Counted from the first letter of the stretch, positions 1-12,534 are shown. The stretch: DNA of 64,000 bases from Eupeodes corollae (GCF_945859685.1 NC_079149.1:2949118-3013117); one strand, 5' to 3'. The notes: a model not told the origin generated them from the letters alone. Numbers and translations are program-made.

Positions 1-544
1 TTTTTTTTATTTCATTATTTTATCAAAACCTTAAAACTGTCTTAAAGCTATACAAAAATTCTTAAAAAAACTAGCGTAGATTTCAAAAACTTAAAAAATA
101 TCTTACTGGCCCTATTCGGGTGCTCTAAGTTAATCCATTATCTTATAAGTACTACCTTTGGGCCTAAGAACAAGTTTAATGCTAAATAACGAGAACTTAA
201 TCTAAAAACCAAGAAAATTTATAAAAAAAAACTTGGTACCTTAAATTATAATAAATTAAATTAAATTATAATACTTAAGCTACTTAAAACTAAACAACAC
301 CAATAATACTACTTAAAATTACTTAGAACTACTTAAAAACTAGTAAGCCTTTTTTTGTGTTTTTGTGTATTTTTTGTGTTTTTTTAGTGCCACCCTGACT
401 GTCCCTAACCTAATCCTTAAACCTATGTTAGCCGGCCAAGACCAAACGCCCCAAACAACTTTAAATGACATTCTCAACTTGAAGCCACCAAAACTGGTTC
501 TCCTGCCTCACCCTATCGCTTCGGTCCCTATCGGAAACAGAAGT
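1..544. other. AT-rich intergenic sequence, no gene seen
   Basis: Low-complexity AT-rich DNA with many short lysine/asparagine-like codon runs on either strand and poly(T) runs near 350-390. A 60-codon open frame at 365-547 has no recognisable motif and is probably chance. The right edge touches the truncated end of a LINE relic. Confidence 0.6.
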
Positions 545-1256
545 TGATTTTCAACTTTCAGTCATCGTAATATTGCTGAATCTTGTCGAAGTCATCCTGG
601 AAAAGTGTCTTAATAACCTCAATTTTTGGGGCCGTTCTGTACGCAATTAGGTCGTCGGCGTACGCTATTGCCTGAGTCAGGCTTGCCATGAGATCACTGG
701 TGTAAATGCTGAATAAGATCGGCAAGTTAACTGCTCCCTGTTAAAAACCATTTTTAATATCAAATATTTTGGAAAATGTTACATTGCCAATTTTGACAAT
801 AAATCGTCTGCCATTAAGCATGTCATAAAGCATATACAACAGTGGTTTACTTGTGCCGAGTCTGTTTAACTTTAGATACAGACCCTCTAACCATACGGTG
901 TTGAAGACCTTCTCCAAGTCAACCAGACAAGCACACGTACATTGCTTTTTAGATTTGTTCCACTGGATATTAGAAACAAGCTTAGACGCAGCATGAATAG
1001 TGTCATGTCCCGCCTTAAAGCCGATCTGATTATCCGGAATTATTTTGTTGTTCTCAGCCCACTTGGACAGAGCTCTATTTATAACCTTCTCGAATACCTT
1101 ACTGATACTTGGCAGAAGACTTATCGACCGAAGATTTGCCGGATTGGAGTTGTCCTTTCCCTTTTTCGGGAGGGGATGTACCACAGCTGTTTTTCAACGG
1201 ACCGGATAATATGCATTATTCAGACCGTTGTTAAACAGAGTGGTATACGGTTGAAC
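545..1256 (-). pseudogene. LINE reverse-transcriptase fragment (non-LTR relic A)
   Basis: Minus-strand remains of the reverse transcriptase of a non-LTR retrotransposon. Reading from high to low coordinates one finds NNAYYP, then the motif KKGKDNSNPANLRSIS with SKVFEKVI, then GFKAGHDT and a degenerate catalytic block (LVDLEKVFNTVW, where functional enzymes have an Asp plus KAF/RAF), then KNGF followed by a stop. After the stop comes AYADDLIAY, the second catalytic Asp-Asp motif, at about 640-665. The longest uninterrupted piece is 147 codons (741-1184). The stop codon directly before QGAVNLPIL and an internal stop near 1190 show it is dead. It ends abruptly soon after WKLKINF-like residues near 545, so the thumb and everything downstream are missing. 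Family is inferred from order and spacing of reverse-transcriptase motifs; clade is not assigned. Confidence 0.85.
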
Positions 1257-2160
1257 TGTTTAAGAGGAGGAATGCAGCTGGCTATTTCTCTAGAGCATAT
1301 ACCGTTATACTAACGGTAAAAAAGTATTAGACAAGAGACCTTAAGACGATGTTCAAGCGAAGTAAATGAACTTATGATGATATTAACACTAATCAATTTA
1401 AATGCTCTACATTCAATACTATCCACAAGAGGATTTAGTAAGTTGCAGTAGCGCCAGCCCAGAAATGGAAGTTATACTCAAGGTTTGGACATATATAAGT
1501 CTTTTAAATAATAGCCCAATCAGAGTGGGTGAAACATTTCTTGCATCGCCCAAAGAATCTTGCCCATGAGCTTCGAACTGCGAACTGTAAATGTCCGCAT
1601 ATTTTGACTTTTCTTTCACGTAAGCTTTATTTCTATTCGCAGACAGTGACGAACTGTCAATTTTGTCTCCATATTTTCCTTAGCCATGACCTTTCACACC
1701 ACAATTTATTCGTTGCAATGTGGATGGTATGTGGAACGTGAATAGAGTTTGACAGTTCTTAGCAACCACACTGCACTTCTTTACTACCAAATTTTTTTTA
1801 CAAAATTTTCTTGTTTTAAAGAACCAAATGCAAATTTAACCATCCTAACATTAGTTAAAAATGGTTTCTTATAATTTAAATGTGTTTTTGTTCGCAATTA
1901 ACTTTTTGAAAAATGTTAAATCACGTTTGGTTCGTTCATTCGTTGTTCGCTCTCATGGGCAAGGCCCTTAAGGAAAACCTAGCACCTTGCGAAATTTTTG
2001 GTGACATGACCTATGTGATCGTTGTAATATAGTTGGTTGGTGAAACACACACCGAGAATATCGAGATGTTCGGTCTCATTAATGCACGTGCCATCCATGG
2101 ATAATGTCAATCAGGGTATATCTCGCTTTCTCAAGATTAAAGTTATTTTTTTCACAAACT
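1257..2160 (-). pseudogene. LINE reverse-transcriptase C-terminal fragments (relic B)
   Basis: Two minus-strand pieces that fit the region after the YADD box of a non-LTR reverse transcriptase. The first, about 1940-2160, reads HLDILGVCFTNQLYYNDHI followed by TKNFARC, like the connection region that precedes the C-terminal domain. The second, about 1262-1545, reads CKKCFTHSDWAIIYKTYI then PNLEYNFHFWAGAT, the usual YK..IRP.LEYC.H.W.GA block, and ends in a CIPPL motif. Frames are broken by stops and shifts. About 300-400 bp between the pieces (1550-1940) have no recognisable coding and include a short inverted repeat (GAACTGTCAA at 1651-1660 and its complement at 1749-1758), possibly a small insertion. 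Directly downstream on the same strand lies relic A, so two partial copies sit head to tail. Confidence 0.75.
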
Positions 2161-3171
2161 ATCACACGTTCGTACTTTGATTGTTAACTAAGGTTTAAAA
2201 TTTAAGGATAGCTATAGTTAACTTCTATATTAAAAAAGGGCGTAAGTAAATTTCTGACCCCTTAACAATAGTAGCTTTAGGTTGGTTATAACATAGTACA
2301 TTACGTATACGAACTTGGCATAGTCCTATGTTTTTATTTGAATTTCAAATTATTTTCTGCGTGTTTTTGAAATTTGATATCATAACTAATTAAATTAAAT
2401 TACTTCTCAATATTATATCACCGCTTAAATTAATTTGGCAACTTGTTTTCTTACAATAACCTTAACAAGATTTACTAGTTTTGATTAATGACAAAATTTA
2501 TTCATATATTTAAACTAATATAACTAATAAAGGCTTATATTAAATCATCCAAAGAAGATCTAATTTCTGATTCTTTAAGTTAAACTGTGTAAATATTTAT
2601 TTTATTCATTAAAAATGCATAAACAATACATTTTATTTGATGAATTATTCATATTAATTAATATTAATTTTAAAAACTGGAAAACATTTTTTATTATAAG
2701 AATAAATACAAAAAATTTGATTTGTTTCACTTTATTTTACAAAACAGTTCTATCAAAATCTTAGGCGGGTCATAGACACTTTAAAATAGTGAGAGCAAAA
2801 TTAATGATCACAGACATTAGTATCTGAGTTTTTTTGGAACATTTTTTACACAAAATTTTTCCAATAGTCGACAGTATATTGCGATTGTTTTTAGGAGGGA
2901 AAGGTGGTTGTTTGATAGTTTTCAGTTGGGTACAATAAATTAACGCTTTGAAAAACAATAAGGCCCATCTTCAATCATTTAAAAAGATCTTTGTCCGATA
3001 AATGTGATGTAGGGATAATTCTTAAGGTTGTTCGACAAGCTCTACAAAAAAGGTTTTAGAGTCATTAAATAAAAGTTATTTGAGATATGAAAAAGTCCAG
3101 TTCTTTCTTTCATCAACTTTTTTTTAAATCTGTACAACAACGAGTCAATTTTTGGAGACGACTTTTTTATA
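2161..3171. other. AT-rich intergenic sequence, no gene seen
   Basis: Very AT-rich with runs of TTAATTAA-like sequence (2340-2720). One 62-codon minus-strand frame (2770-2958) shows no family motif. I see no repeat structure beyond simple AT richness. Confidence 0.55.
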
Positions 3172-3440
3172 AAATAAACTAAGGTCTAGTGATTAACAAC
3201 TCTTAATCACTCCTGTGTGCGAGTACATCTGTCAGGGACATAGGGGACTTACAGTCTTAAGCTGAATCCTTACGACTTATATTTGAGAAAGCACTTCTCA
3301 TGACAAGAATTATATATTAGATGGTTTGTCAATTCCTCACAACAGGCAGTACCCATGAACAAAACTTAAGATGACACAGGCAGGAATTGAACCCAAGACC
3401 TCAGGCATGACATTCCAACGCACTAACCATCACGCAAGAG
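3172..3440 (-). mobile_element. tRNA-derived SINE, copy 1
   Basis: On the minus strand the sequence begins with a tRNA-like head, GTGATGGTTAGTGCGTTGG (A-box region, about 3420-3437) and GGGTTCAATTCCTGCCTGTG (B-box, about 3380-3400). It then follows a body shared with three other copies in this window: GAAGTGCTTTCTCAAAT-like sequence, a TAAGTCCCC segment and a CTCGCACACAGGAGTGAT segment ending in GAGTTGTTAATCACTAG. The terminal GTTGCGCC and tail seen in the 47-kb copy are not visible. Internal pol III promoter boxes plus a non-coding body fit a SINE mobilised by a LINE partner. Confidence 0.8.
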
Positions 3441-3799
3441 TAGACGAATTTTTTTCTTACTTCTCCAAGCTTCATTTTTCAATTTTTTATTGAATTTCTT
3501 ATTTTTGGGAACTTACTAGTAGGTCCAAATGTTGTCATTTCCTGTAGTTCCCAAGTTGGTACTAAAAACAACTCGAATATATTTCAGGCGTCTACAGTCA
3601 GCCTTAGGCTTGTTTCAAGATTGTTGACACAGTAATTAAATAGAAAAATGATTCAAAAAAAATGTCTTTTTCGTGATATTTCTTTTTTATTATAAATTTT
3701 GAAAGTTAACATAATGTTTTACACATCATTTAAATGATCATTATGTGAATTGTTGTAAAAATCGAATCTTTTAAAGTAATTTTCGCCAATTTTTGAAAC
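3441..3799. other. AT-rich spacer, nothing recognised
   Basis: Plain AT-rich sequence between a SINE and a mariner relic; no open frame with recognisable motif. Confidence 0.5.
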
Positions 3800-4085
3800 A
3801 TTTAGTCTGTTTCTCAATCACAACTTGACGAATGTTGGTTTTTAAGTGCTCAAGAGGAAAAGATAAAGGCATGGTCTTTTTCTTGGTCCTACAAAAAAAA
3901 GTCCAGAGGCTTCAAATCGCTTAATCTTGGTGGCCAGTTGATATCGTTCCGACGAGAAATTACGCTTCAAGGAAATGTCTCTAGCAATAAAGCTCCGCAT
4001 TGACTGTCGGGTCAGCAGCTATATTTTTAGTGGTACGAGCGAAACGATGATGCACAAGCCTTAGAATATCTGTTAACAGTCTCTT
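3800..4085 (-). pseudogene. mariner-type transposase fragment, minus strand
   Basis: Translated on the minus strand with one or more frame changes, the segment at about 3890-3990 reads NWPPRLSDLKPLDFF, a decayed form of the conserved C-terminal catalytic block of insect mariner-like transposases (NWPPRSCDLTPLD...). A following stretch (KNQHSSS region, about 3830-3850) fits the downstream linker. The N-terminal DNA-binding half is absent. The enzyme would have cut and pasted DNA at TA dinucleotides using a DDD/E triad; this copy is only a scrap. Confidence 0.75.
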
Positions 4086-6744
4086 TAAATAAATATCATT
4101 TTTAACCAAAAAAAAAATTATTCTAACATCTTAGTTTACAAATGTCGAATTCCAGCCCTATACTTCTAAAACCGCAAAATATCGAATAAATATGGCTCAT
4201 ATAATATCTGTCAGAGAAGTGTGAATTACACATTTATTTACTAAAGCTCAATTTGAATTTTTAAAATATAAAAAATATCGTGCTTTATTTGTATGATAGC
4301 ATTATTTATAAGAAAAAAAACACTTATGCTGATATAATATTGCTTTTGAATAATTTAGGATTCAAACTTGAGACAAATCGATAAGCAATATATTTTTCAT
4401 TTTTAACTATTTAAAAAGAAGAACTTCAAGATGTTAATCATTGAATTTCTCAGTAGTATCATTGCTTCACTTTTTAAGTAACAATTTATTAATCATTTAT
4501 TTTATAAAAAAAATACGTAAAGTTTTAAATAAAAACACACCAAACAAGGCAAGTCAATAAAACTAATTTGAATATTTATAAACAAAAATATTCGCATTGT
4601 TGTGTGTTACTTTGTCTGGATCGAATCATTAATAAAATACCAAATTTATTAATCCATACTCGTCCAATATTTGAGCAAGAAAACAAAGAACCAATTTGCC
4701 ATTTCTTTATCCAAGCCAACAGACAGAATTTAAATCGATACTTACCTTGAAGCGTGTGTATTTTTATTGAGCTGAGAATTTTATCTGATCACCAAATTTG
4801 CACTGTAATGAGTGCAAAGTGAGAACGGCCCATAAAATCACATCATAAATATATCAACTTTCAATTTAAAGCAATCTCAATAACAAATTATTATATAACA
4901 CCATCAACCCAATGAAAAAGTCATCACCAGTGCTCTCTCACCTGGATTGTGTTCAATTCATTTAGAATTTTATTTCCCATAAATTAACATTCGAAACAGA
5001 AAATCAATTCCTTCAACTCTGATTTGGTTGCTGTCACAATAAATTCATCTTAATGTGGTAATAATTAAATCGAACACAATCCAATCGACACTACCGACAT
5101 TTACCGACAGTGTTTTATGTGTCAAATGTCTACACTGTAATACCACCATCGCATCGCCATCGTCACCGCCACGCAGCTTACAGCCGCTGTCAACTGTCAC
5201 ATCACGAACTACTGTCGCATGCTACTGAACTTCTTCTTTTTTTCTCCAGTTCTTCCAACTTTTCGATGAAAGAATCGATCACTTTACACTTCACTTTATT
5301 TCATGTTCATCCCAAGATTGATCTCTAATGGAAATGTACAGGTATTAGACTTTTACGACTGCCGTGACAGGTCTTAAAAGACCCATCGAGGAAATTGTCA
5401 AACTGTTAATGATGCATCATAAAACTTTTAAAGAAGTCAGCCACAACCTTTTTCGTCAGCTTTTTTAAAGGGTTATTCAGTATTTGTATATTTTTGTTTT
5501 GATATTAAAGCCAAACAAAAGAACTCGAATTAACAATGCAGAGAGGATATAGCACCAAAAATAAAGCCATAAAACTCATTTTATTGCCGTTTTCGTAGAA
5601 ACACTTCATTGGAGTCCTAATGTGGGATTCTACATTTTTGTATTTTATTGCAGACTTTGTAAAGATGACAGATAACTTATTTTTGTTTTTCATTGGGTTA
5701 TAAAGGACAGTTTCAAGAATAGCAACAAACCGAAGACACCGAAACCGACAACGGCGATGATGATGATGATGGCGATGGCTATGGTCGTTTGGGGTTCTTC
5801 AGTTGACTGGGGAGAAGTTATATAAAGATGAGGAGTTGGGTTTCGGGTTTCTATAATATCCCGTGGCTAGATATAGGTGAGTGAGGAAATACGGGTGCAA
5901 AGTCACTTAATTATTTTAAGGTGTGGATAAGATGAATAGATGACTCTTAAAGGAATGGTGTTTGCATTCCTGTTAATATCTTAATCAAAAAAGCTCATAA
6001 TGCAATAAGTAATAAAAGAAAATAATGTACGTCTTATTTTAACCTTCATTTGTTTTTTGTTTATTAAATTGTTTAAAATTCTTTTTTTTTAACAAATTAT
6101 ATTATTTACTAAACTTGTTTTTTTAAATTAACAAATTTATATTTGAAGGAGTTAATTTTCCTTGCAAATCACAAAGCAAATAACAAGTATACGCTCTGGC
6201 CTCGTATTGTCTAAGCCTTGAATCAGACCATAAAGTATTGCTACTGATGTTTACAAATATTTAAATTTCCTGCTGACACGCTATTCAATCGTCTAGATGA
6301 GCTATATATACTCAACCTACAGCCCGCGAGCTTATAAAAGTTGGCCGCAGCGTGGTTTAATAAATTCTTGGAATATCAGACACTCTGCAGAAAAACTTGA
6401 AAAAAGTATATCCTTTTGAGTTTTCAAAATGGAAGCAACAAAAGAACGTACATCAGCGGAAAAATGGACATCGTGTGTTTAAAAAAAAAAACAATATTCT
6501 AGGTGTCACTCCTTTCAAATATAGGAACAGTTTGCGCAACTTAATAAAAAACAGAAGTCGCTGAGTATTCCTTACTTTTCTTGCCATTCCGAAATTGAAT
6601 TGGAATAATTTTATTCATATTCTGAATGGAAAATTCACAGTCCAGACATAATAAGTCAAGTACACTATTTTGCCTACATAACTCGTTACGACTACGACTA
6701 GGTACTTACATTTTGAATATCAGTCAGTGCGGTTGCAGTAAATT
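4086..6744. other. intergenic DNA with a GAT microsatellite, no gene seen
   Basis: About 2.6 kb without a credible exon. The part at 4750-5800 is less AT-rich and more complex than its flanks and may hold regulatory DNA. A short (GAT)n tract lies at about 5754-5781. Open frames at 4568-4750, 5110-5328 and 5505-5693 lack motifs and show histidine/serine or lysine-rich low-complexity composition. Confidence 0.5.
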
Positions 6745-7085
6745 TTTTTAAATAAAGAATAATGTCAGAAATTTCCTTGAAACTAAAACGAAATACATAT
6801 ATCTGATGAAAATAAATCATTTTAAGACGAATGGGAAACAGAATATTTTGTTGTGCCAAGCAAAAACAACGCGGCTACCTGTTTAATATCCCGTGAAAAA
6901 GTTATTTTAAAAACGAATAATATTGGTCGTCATTTTAACATAAAACACACATTTTTCAACGAAACGAAAATATTGACAGGTTGCTTGTTAAAGGATTCAA
7001 ATCAAAAAATATTAAGCGGAATAAGACACATTTTCTCTATTTTTTTTCAATATTGTCTGTTTAAATTTCAAGTGACTTAGGACAG
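6745..7085 (+). pseudogene. BED-finger hAT-like transposase N-terminal relic
   Basis: The plus-strand frame at about 6826-6960 reads EWETEYFVVPS, then ATCLISREKVIL and NIGRHFNIKHTFF. This spacing (aromatic-rich start, C-x2-type knuckle, then H-x4-H within NIGRH...KH) is typical of the degenerate BED-type zinc finger at the N terminus of hAT-derived proteins of the ZBED/GTF2IRD2 kind. The second zinc-binding cysteine is replaced (CLIS rather than CxxC), so the finger is probably broken. The frame closes at 7080 with no sign of the hAT catalytic core. Name rests on motif resemblance only. Confidence 0.6.
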
Positions 7086-10000
7086 TACTAAAAATGGATC
7101 AATTTCAAAAATATTTTGGATTTGGTAATAGTATACATGGATACAACTTTTTTATCGCGGCCGATTTTTTTTCATATCAAATCGATCCACCCTAATGTGT
7201 ATGAATATGGAGTCTTAAAGGGTTGCGAATTCAATAATACCAGTTAAATTATTAAAAACAATGTCCGTGTTACCAGAACATTTTACCGACACTTGTTCAG
7301 CTCTCTTTCATCTGATTCAGAAATAGCAGAATTTTGTAAGATAATTCAAATTGTCACTTAAGCTCATTCGACGAATTCTGTAATAGGGAGGTACGGGTAT
7401 ATTTAAACACTGATTTGTTTCCTCTCAAGTTCAAATATTTTAAAACTCTTTTGGCGTAATTTATTTAAGGTAGCTTAATCTCTTTAAAAAAAAATTGAAA
7501 AATTGTTCAACATTTTTCAACAATCAAAAAATATGATACTAAAATAAAGGTTTCCTATGACATCCCTGGCGTATTACTACCAGAAACGTGTGCATATGAA
7601 TCTTTTGACTTCCACGCTATCTTCGATCTTTTTCTCCTGAACGTATCCCTCATTTCACTAACTCCAACTCCCATCTATTTCTGAATCGCAATTAACTCGT
7701 CGCTTGACTCGCGATAGATTTGATCGCGCACTACCTTCAATGAAATCCAATATATTTACATACTAGAGATCGATATGGCGGCCATCTAAGGTATGGCGAT
7801 GGATGGCGGCGCGGGGGCCACAATCTTCGATAACAACCTTCGACGATCTCATCCGAAGCGACGACACCGACGCGAAGCAAAGCGATACGACAACGAGACG
7901 AGACCGCAAAGCGATCCAAATCGCTAGGCCAATTAAACCATTACAACATAGTTCAGGCAATTAATGCACATTCAATGCGTTGTCGTGTCGGTGTCGGTGT
8001 CTGTGTCGGTGTCGGCCGTTTGCTAACACCTGAGCAGTGTTGCGCACAAGCTAATTGAAATCATTACACTCGTAAAAATGCTAATTCAATTAGCTGCAAA
8101 GGAAAGGTACTGCGAATCCCGTCAGACATCAGAGTGAGGCCACGGGAAGAAAGAAAGAAGAAACACTGACAAAAAGGGAAAAACCAACAGAATCTTAAAG
8201 AGAAGGAGCCTGGAAAACAAGTATCCACATCATCATACCATCCTATCCCATCCCACATGGCCAGAGCTGCATCTACATCTTGTTGTGGCTTCGGCTTCGG
8301 CTCGGGCTCTGACTTTGACTCCTTCCACTTACAGCTGCTGCACTAGCGTGTTGTACATTTGAGCTGCTGCACTATTACCAGGAGTGACCTACAACAAGTA
8401 TAAAGCTCGCGAACGATATTGATTCGGCGAGAGTAGTGTATATGCAAGGAGATATCCATCGGAGATGCCAGAACAGCAACAGCAAAAGCAACAGCCTCCT
8501 GCCTGACCAAGGCACGACCCAACAAGCTGTATGCAAATGTTCGACATTTAAACATGCATGTCGTTCTGAGCGGGGGGCCAGGACGTCGCGTCGGAGCGAG
8601 CAATAGCAGTCACAGTTTTTGCTGTTGATACCGCCACCAATTGAACATAAGGCTCAAATAAAAGTCGAGATGCTTCAGCTGAAGCTCGAGCATGTAGCTG
8701 GACTGCTTCCAAAATTATCAGAGGTCGCCTTATGTCCTCTACTCTTGTACAAATTTTCATATTTGTGCTCATCCTTATCGACGAAGGATCTTAATTTGTG
8801 GCCAAGGAAGCTAGATGCATCGTTCTGTGTACGAGTACCGTGTACCAGTGCCAACTTGAACAGCAGCGTAATAAAAACGAAATCAGAGATGCACACACAT
8901 TTCCTGTCGGACAACATCAGACTCAGAATCAGGCAACGACCTAAACGAGCAAAGTGTGAAAATAAAACGGCTAAGGCAGACGACGGACTACGCGACGCGA
9001 CGCATGGACGGGTGCGGACGGTGGACAAGCGGATGCAACGTACTCCTGCGTCTGCACACACATTTACCACAGTTTGTTGTAGTGACCACCTCGGCCACCC
9101 TTTGTGGTCGATGCATCTAAACAATTTTATGGTAATTACCTGAGTATCGATGTCTCTGATCGCTTTATTACACAGCAAACTGGCTTAGGGTGGGTTGGGG
9201 TTCGTATACAAGTACTTGGTCCATCTCGGCGGCGCGGCGCGACGCATCGTTCATACAATCCCAGCCTTCTTGCAACATACCAAGAGCAATTTTGTAGAAG
9301 ACGAAATTCACATAAACCAGGAAGCACCCACCAGGGGCAGAAGGAGCAAGCAGGCCGCTAGTTGATGATGGGAAAACTTCTTTGCATATCTACCCTGCCT
9401 GCAATTGGCTTTGAATCGACTTCGCGCAACTCTCCACTCGACTCGACTCGCACTCGATTCGACTTAAGACTCCTCGCTTTATAGATGCATGCAACCAGAT
9501 GTGAATCGTTTCTAAGTTATTAGTGGGTGTAAACTTGTGAATTTACGAGTTGATGTTGCAGAAGTTAGCAGGCGCTGCACGATGTGCGATGGCCACCGCC
9601 GATTGGAATTTGTGTGCTAGTTAGAGGAGGCGCCAATGCAATTGGACGACGACTTGCGAGATTGTTTCAAATTGCTCTTCGTCGATAGAAATTCAAAATG
9701 ATGGTGTTTTTGGCTCTCTTGAGATATAGAAACAATAATACAACACTTAAAAAAGTCAGTTCTTGGGCTCAAAGTTCAATAAGAAGAGATAAGATTTTAA
9801 TCTCAATCAATGTTTAAGACTTCTAATGAACACTTGTATTGATATGAATTTTTATGAGTTCAGATCAATATTGATGTGACTCCTTATTCATTGGATTCGG
9901 GCATTTCACAAATCTGATAGTTTTTCAATCCTATCTCTTTAGAAACACCCGAGGATTGGAATCAGAAGATGATAAAAATTCTTGATACAATCGGAGTCGG

Positions 10001-11824
10001 TATTGAGGTTCTACAAGGAACTTAAGGGAATCAAAGTTTTTATGTTATTTGATTTTAGATTTTAGTTTAAGTTATGAGCAAAAATTCCCGGAACCATGTA
10101 AAAAGTTCAAAAGAGACCTAGATTCATGTTTTCAATAGTTTTTATGTTCGAAATGATACTTTAAGAACGCTTTACAGTTTTCTATGTTGATTTCAGAGCC
10201 ATATTCTATGAATAAACATTTCAGTGTCTACATGTGTCATATTGTCATTTTAGAGCAGGAACTTATCCAACCTGGGCCTCAGTCTCTGCCCAGCATTAGT
10301 CTGTTGTCTGTCCCTAAACATGGGAGATCTGCAAATCCGGCTCGAAGGACCAAAATGGTTTGCACAATAAATTCTTTGACGTTGGGCAAAAGGGTCCTAA
10401 GTCAGAAACTGGTCACACACCCTCAATTAACTTAAGACGTTAATTTCAACACAAATATGATTTTTTCTGTCTTTTCGTCTTAAGACTAAATACATACGAT
10501 TTTAAGCAATTGTTGTTGATAGTATTAAACAAAAGAGACAACAAATTAGCTATTCCTTTAAATCAAACCCTAAAATTGCAATTTTTTGACTTAAGACCTT
10601 TTTGCCTAACGCTAGAGAATTTAGTTTGTGGTATGTAAAATATAAGAAAACCCAATGCTTCAATTTTAATAATCGTTTCTTTATTTTTATAAAACATATT
10701 TTTTGATTCAAGAACTAAACGGACGTGCCAATGGTTCTTATATTTAACCTCCATCTGACATTCTTTCATTGAATTGGTACAACAGCCAAAAGTATTAATT
10801 CAGCAGTTGGTGACATTTCAATTGGACATTCTATTGATGGTGAGTTGACATCCACATTGTCACAGCATCCAACATGCATACTAACTTTAAAAAAAGACAA
10901 AAACGGAACTACCACAACCAAATTTTGTTTCGAAGTTCAAAATTAATATTTACTTTTTCATGAAGTTATCTGTTTAATTTCCGTGCCGTAATCGCCATTT
11001 TCAGGCAGTGAAAATCAAAAAACAACCACTCTAGTGGTTTTTCCATTAATCAATTTGTCCACATTGAGCTTAACGAAATATTCCAAATTGTCCACACTCT
11101 GGTTTAAATGGGCATATAGTCGCTCATAACTCATCCCAAAAAATATGAAACACCGGAAAACTTTTTTTCGAAAGAAATGGTTTATGTATTCGATTAGTTC
11201 CATCAAATACACAAACCAAAACTTTTGTTATATTATTTTCCCAGTATTTTATATTTTTATTATAATGAAAAGTAACGCTTTTCAAATAAATGTAAATGTA
11301 TATTTAATGAAAATACAATTCGCATAGTCTACAGAATATTCTCTTTCTTTTGACCCCTTACTTGAAAAATTTTTTCAGTGTGGGAGTCGAAAACTGAAGA
11401 CTTACTTAATTGAAAAACTTTACTTTAACCTTACATTTTTGTTCAAATTTTTGTTCATATGTTGAAGATATTTGTATTAAATATACTTTAAAGAATGGAT
11501 GCAACGTGGTAACGAAATTCAAAATACAAAAAACACTTCTACAAATAAAATCAGGCTTGAGTTCTTTTTGAAGAACAAATAAGCTTCCTCATTTCAAGAT
11601 GATATCTTTTAACACACAAAAACGATTTCAGAAAACTGCAAACCATTTTCTTTGTGAGAAATAAATCAAAATGTATGTATCACTTACAGAAATATTCATA
11701 AAATCTCGTGAAAATGCCAGAATTGTTAAAACCTTCCGTAACTTATAACTTAAAACCAACCTCCAACTATTATAACTTCAAGAATTTCAAAATAAAAAAA
11801 CATTCCAATCTTATTCGTTAGGTT
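7086..11824. other. intergenic DNA; GC-rich island 7600-9700, no credible gene
   Basis: The 7600-9700 part is markedly richer in GC and in CG dinucleotides than its surroundings. It contains many overlapping open frames on both strands (for example 8619-9143 plus and 8675-9178 minus), the pattern expected from stop-poor GC-rich DNA rather than from genes. GACGCGA-type motifs occur near 7869, 8584 and 8991. A (GTGTCG)n-like tract lies at 7981-8018. The sequence at 9700-11824 returns to AT-rich with no supported exon. An end-like sequence, CGATCCACCCTAATG, sits at about 7181-7196. Confidence 0.5.
7979..8018. repeat. GTGTCG hexamer microsatellite
   Basis: Imperfect tandem repeats of GTGTCG/GTGTCT in a GC-rich block; short and not coding. 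Confidence 0.8.
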
Positions 11825-12534
11825 TTAATATTTAATACTAAAACCAGCTGTGACATTTAAAATACCAATATTTTGCTTACTCTCGATTATTTGAACAACA
11901 ATTTTAAAGTCCCCACTTGGAAAAACTGAAGGATAAAACGCCAGATCAATTGGATAGCGCCGCACTGTTATATCTCCCTAAAATAAAAACCAAGAAACCA
12001 AAAATATAACATGCACACTTTTAACAAAAACTCATCTACCTTAATGGGACAAAGATCTGGAAAATGTCCATAATACTTCCACATTGGCATCATGCGACTT
12101 ACAACATTTGAACGTTCAGTTTTATCAAGAACTTTGCATAGATCTTCTTTGGAGTCAATATTGAACATTTGATATCGGCCACCTTCCCTTTTGAAAAGAC
12201 TGAATCTTATCTGGGAAAATATTGAAAAATTGAATAGAGTCGTGTTTTTCAGGATTTCGAATAGCTACCATAAGCTTGTCAAATTCCTGAGGGAAAGTGC
12301 AGTCAAAGTTCATGACTTGCATTTTTTGCCGAATTGTCCCTATTGAACAGTTCAAGTTTGTAACATATTGCGGATGTCCATAACCGTTGAAGGATTCTAT
12401 GTGAATCGGAATCACTGCACACTGCAAACAGAAATATGCTTGAAAAGAATCTGAAAGCTGAATTTTTAAAAGTCGAAACTTACGGCAAATGACACCTGCG
12501 TTAGCAATAAAATCCAGAGCTCAAATTTAGGCAT
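11825..12534 (-). CDS. secreted CheA/DUF1091-like small protein, four exons
   Basis: Minus-strand gene assembled from four exons: 12484-12534, 12269-12421, 12040-12210 and 11825-11977. The introns are 62, 58 and 62 bp, each bounded by GT and AG and all in phase 0; coding length is 528 nt, 175 residues plus TAA. Exon 1 encodes a signal peptide of 17 residues (MPKFELWILLLTQVSFA), so the product should be secreted. Later parts include IPIHIESFNGYGHPQY, then IRFSLFKREGGRYQMF leading into a Cys (DLCKVL), then FPDLCPIK and a C-terminal GDITVRRYPIDL...GDFKIVV. This order (hydrophobic sheet strand, LFKR-type turn, Cys, CP motif, Y/P-rich strand) and the length match the insect DUF1091/CheA group of MD-2/GM2-activator-like lipid-binding folds, some of which act in chemosensory tissues. 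Ligand and tissue are not visible. The gene model is well supported by splice sites and phase; the family name is less sure. Confidence 0.8.

Noticed and set aside
1651..1758. Short inverted repeat GAACTGTCAA ... TTGACAGTTC as a MITE
   Set aside because: Only 10 bp match and no target duplication; below what I would call an element.
3380..3437. Possible tRNA gene from A- and B-box sequences (also at 34.3, 47.3 and 62.5 kb)
   Set aside because: The boxes are part of a shared longer repeat with a non-tRNA body and the cloverleaf is not preserved; these are SINE heads.
8619..9178. Long overlapping open frames on both strands (174 and 167 codons)
   Set aside because: Both strands are open at once in a GC-rich island, frames show no family motif and a basic, Thr/Arg-rich composition; best explained by few stop codons in GC-rich DNA.
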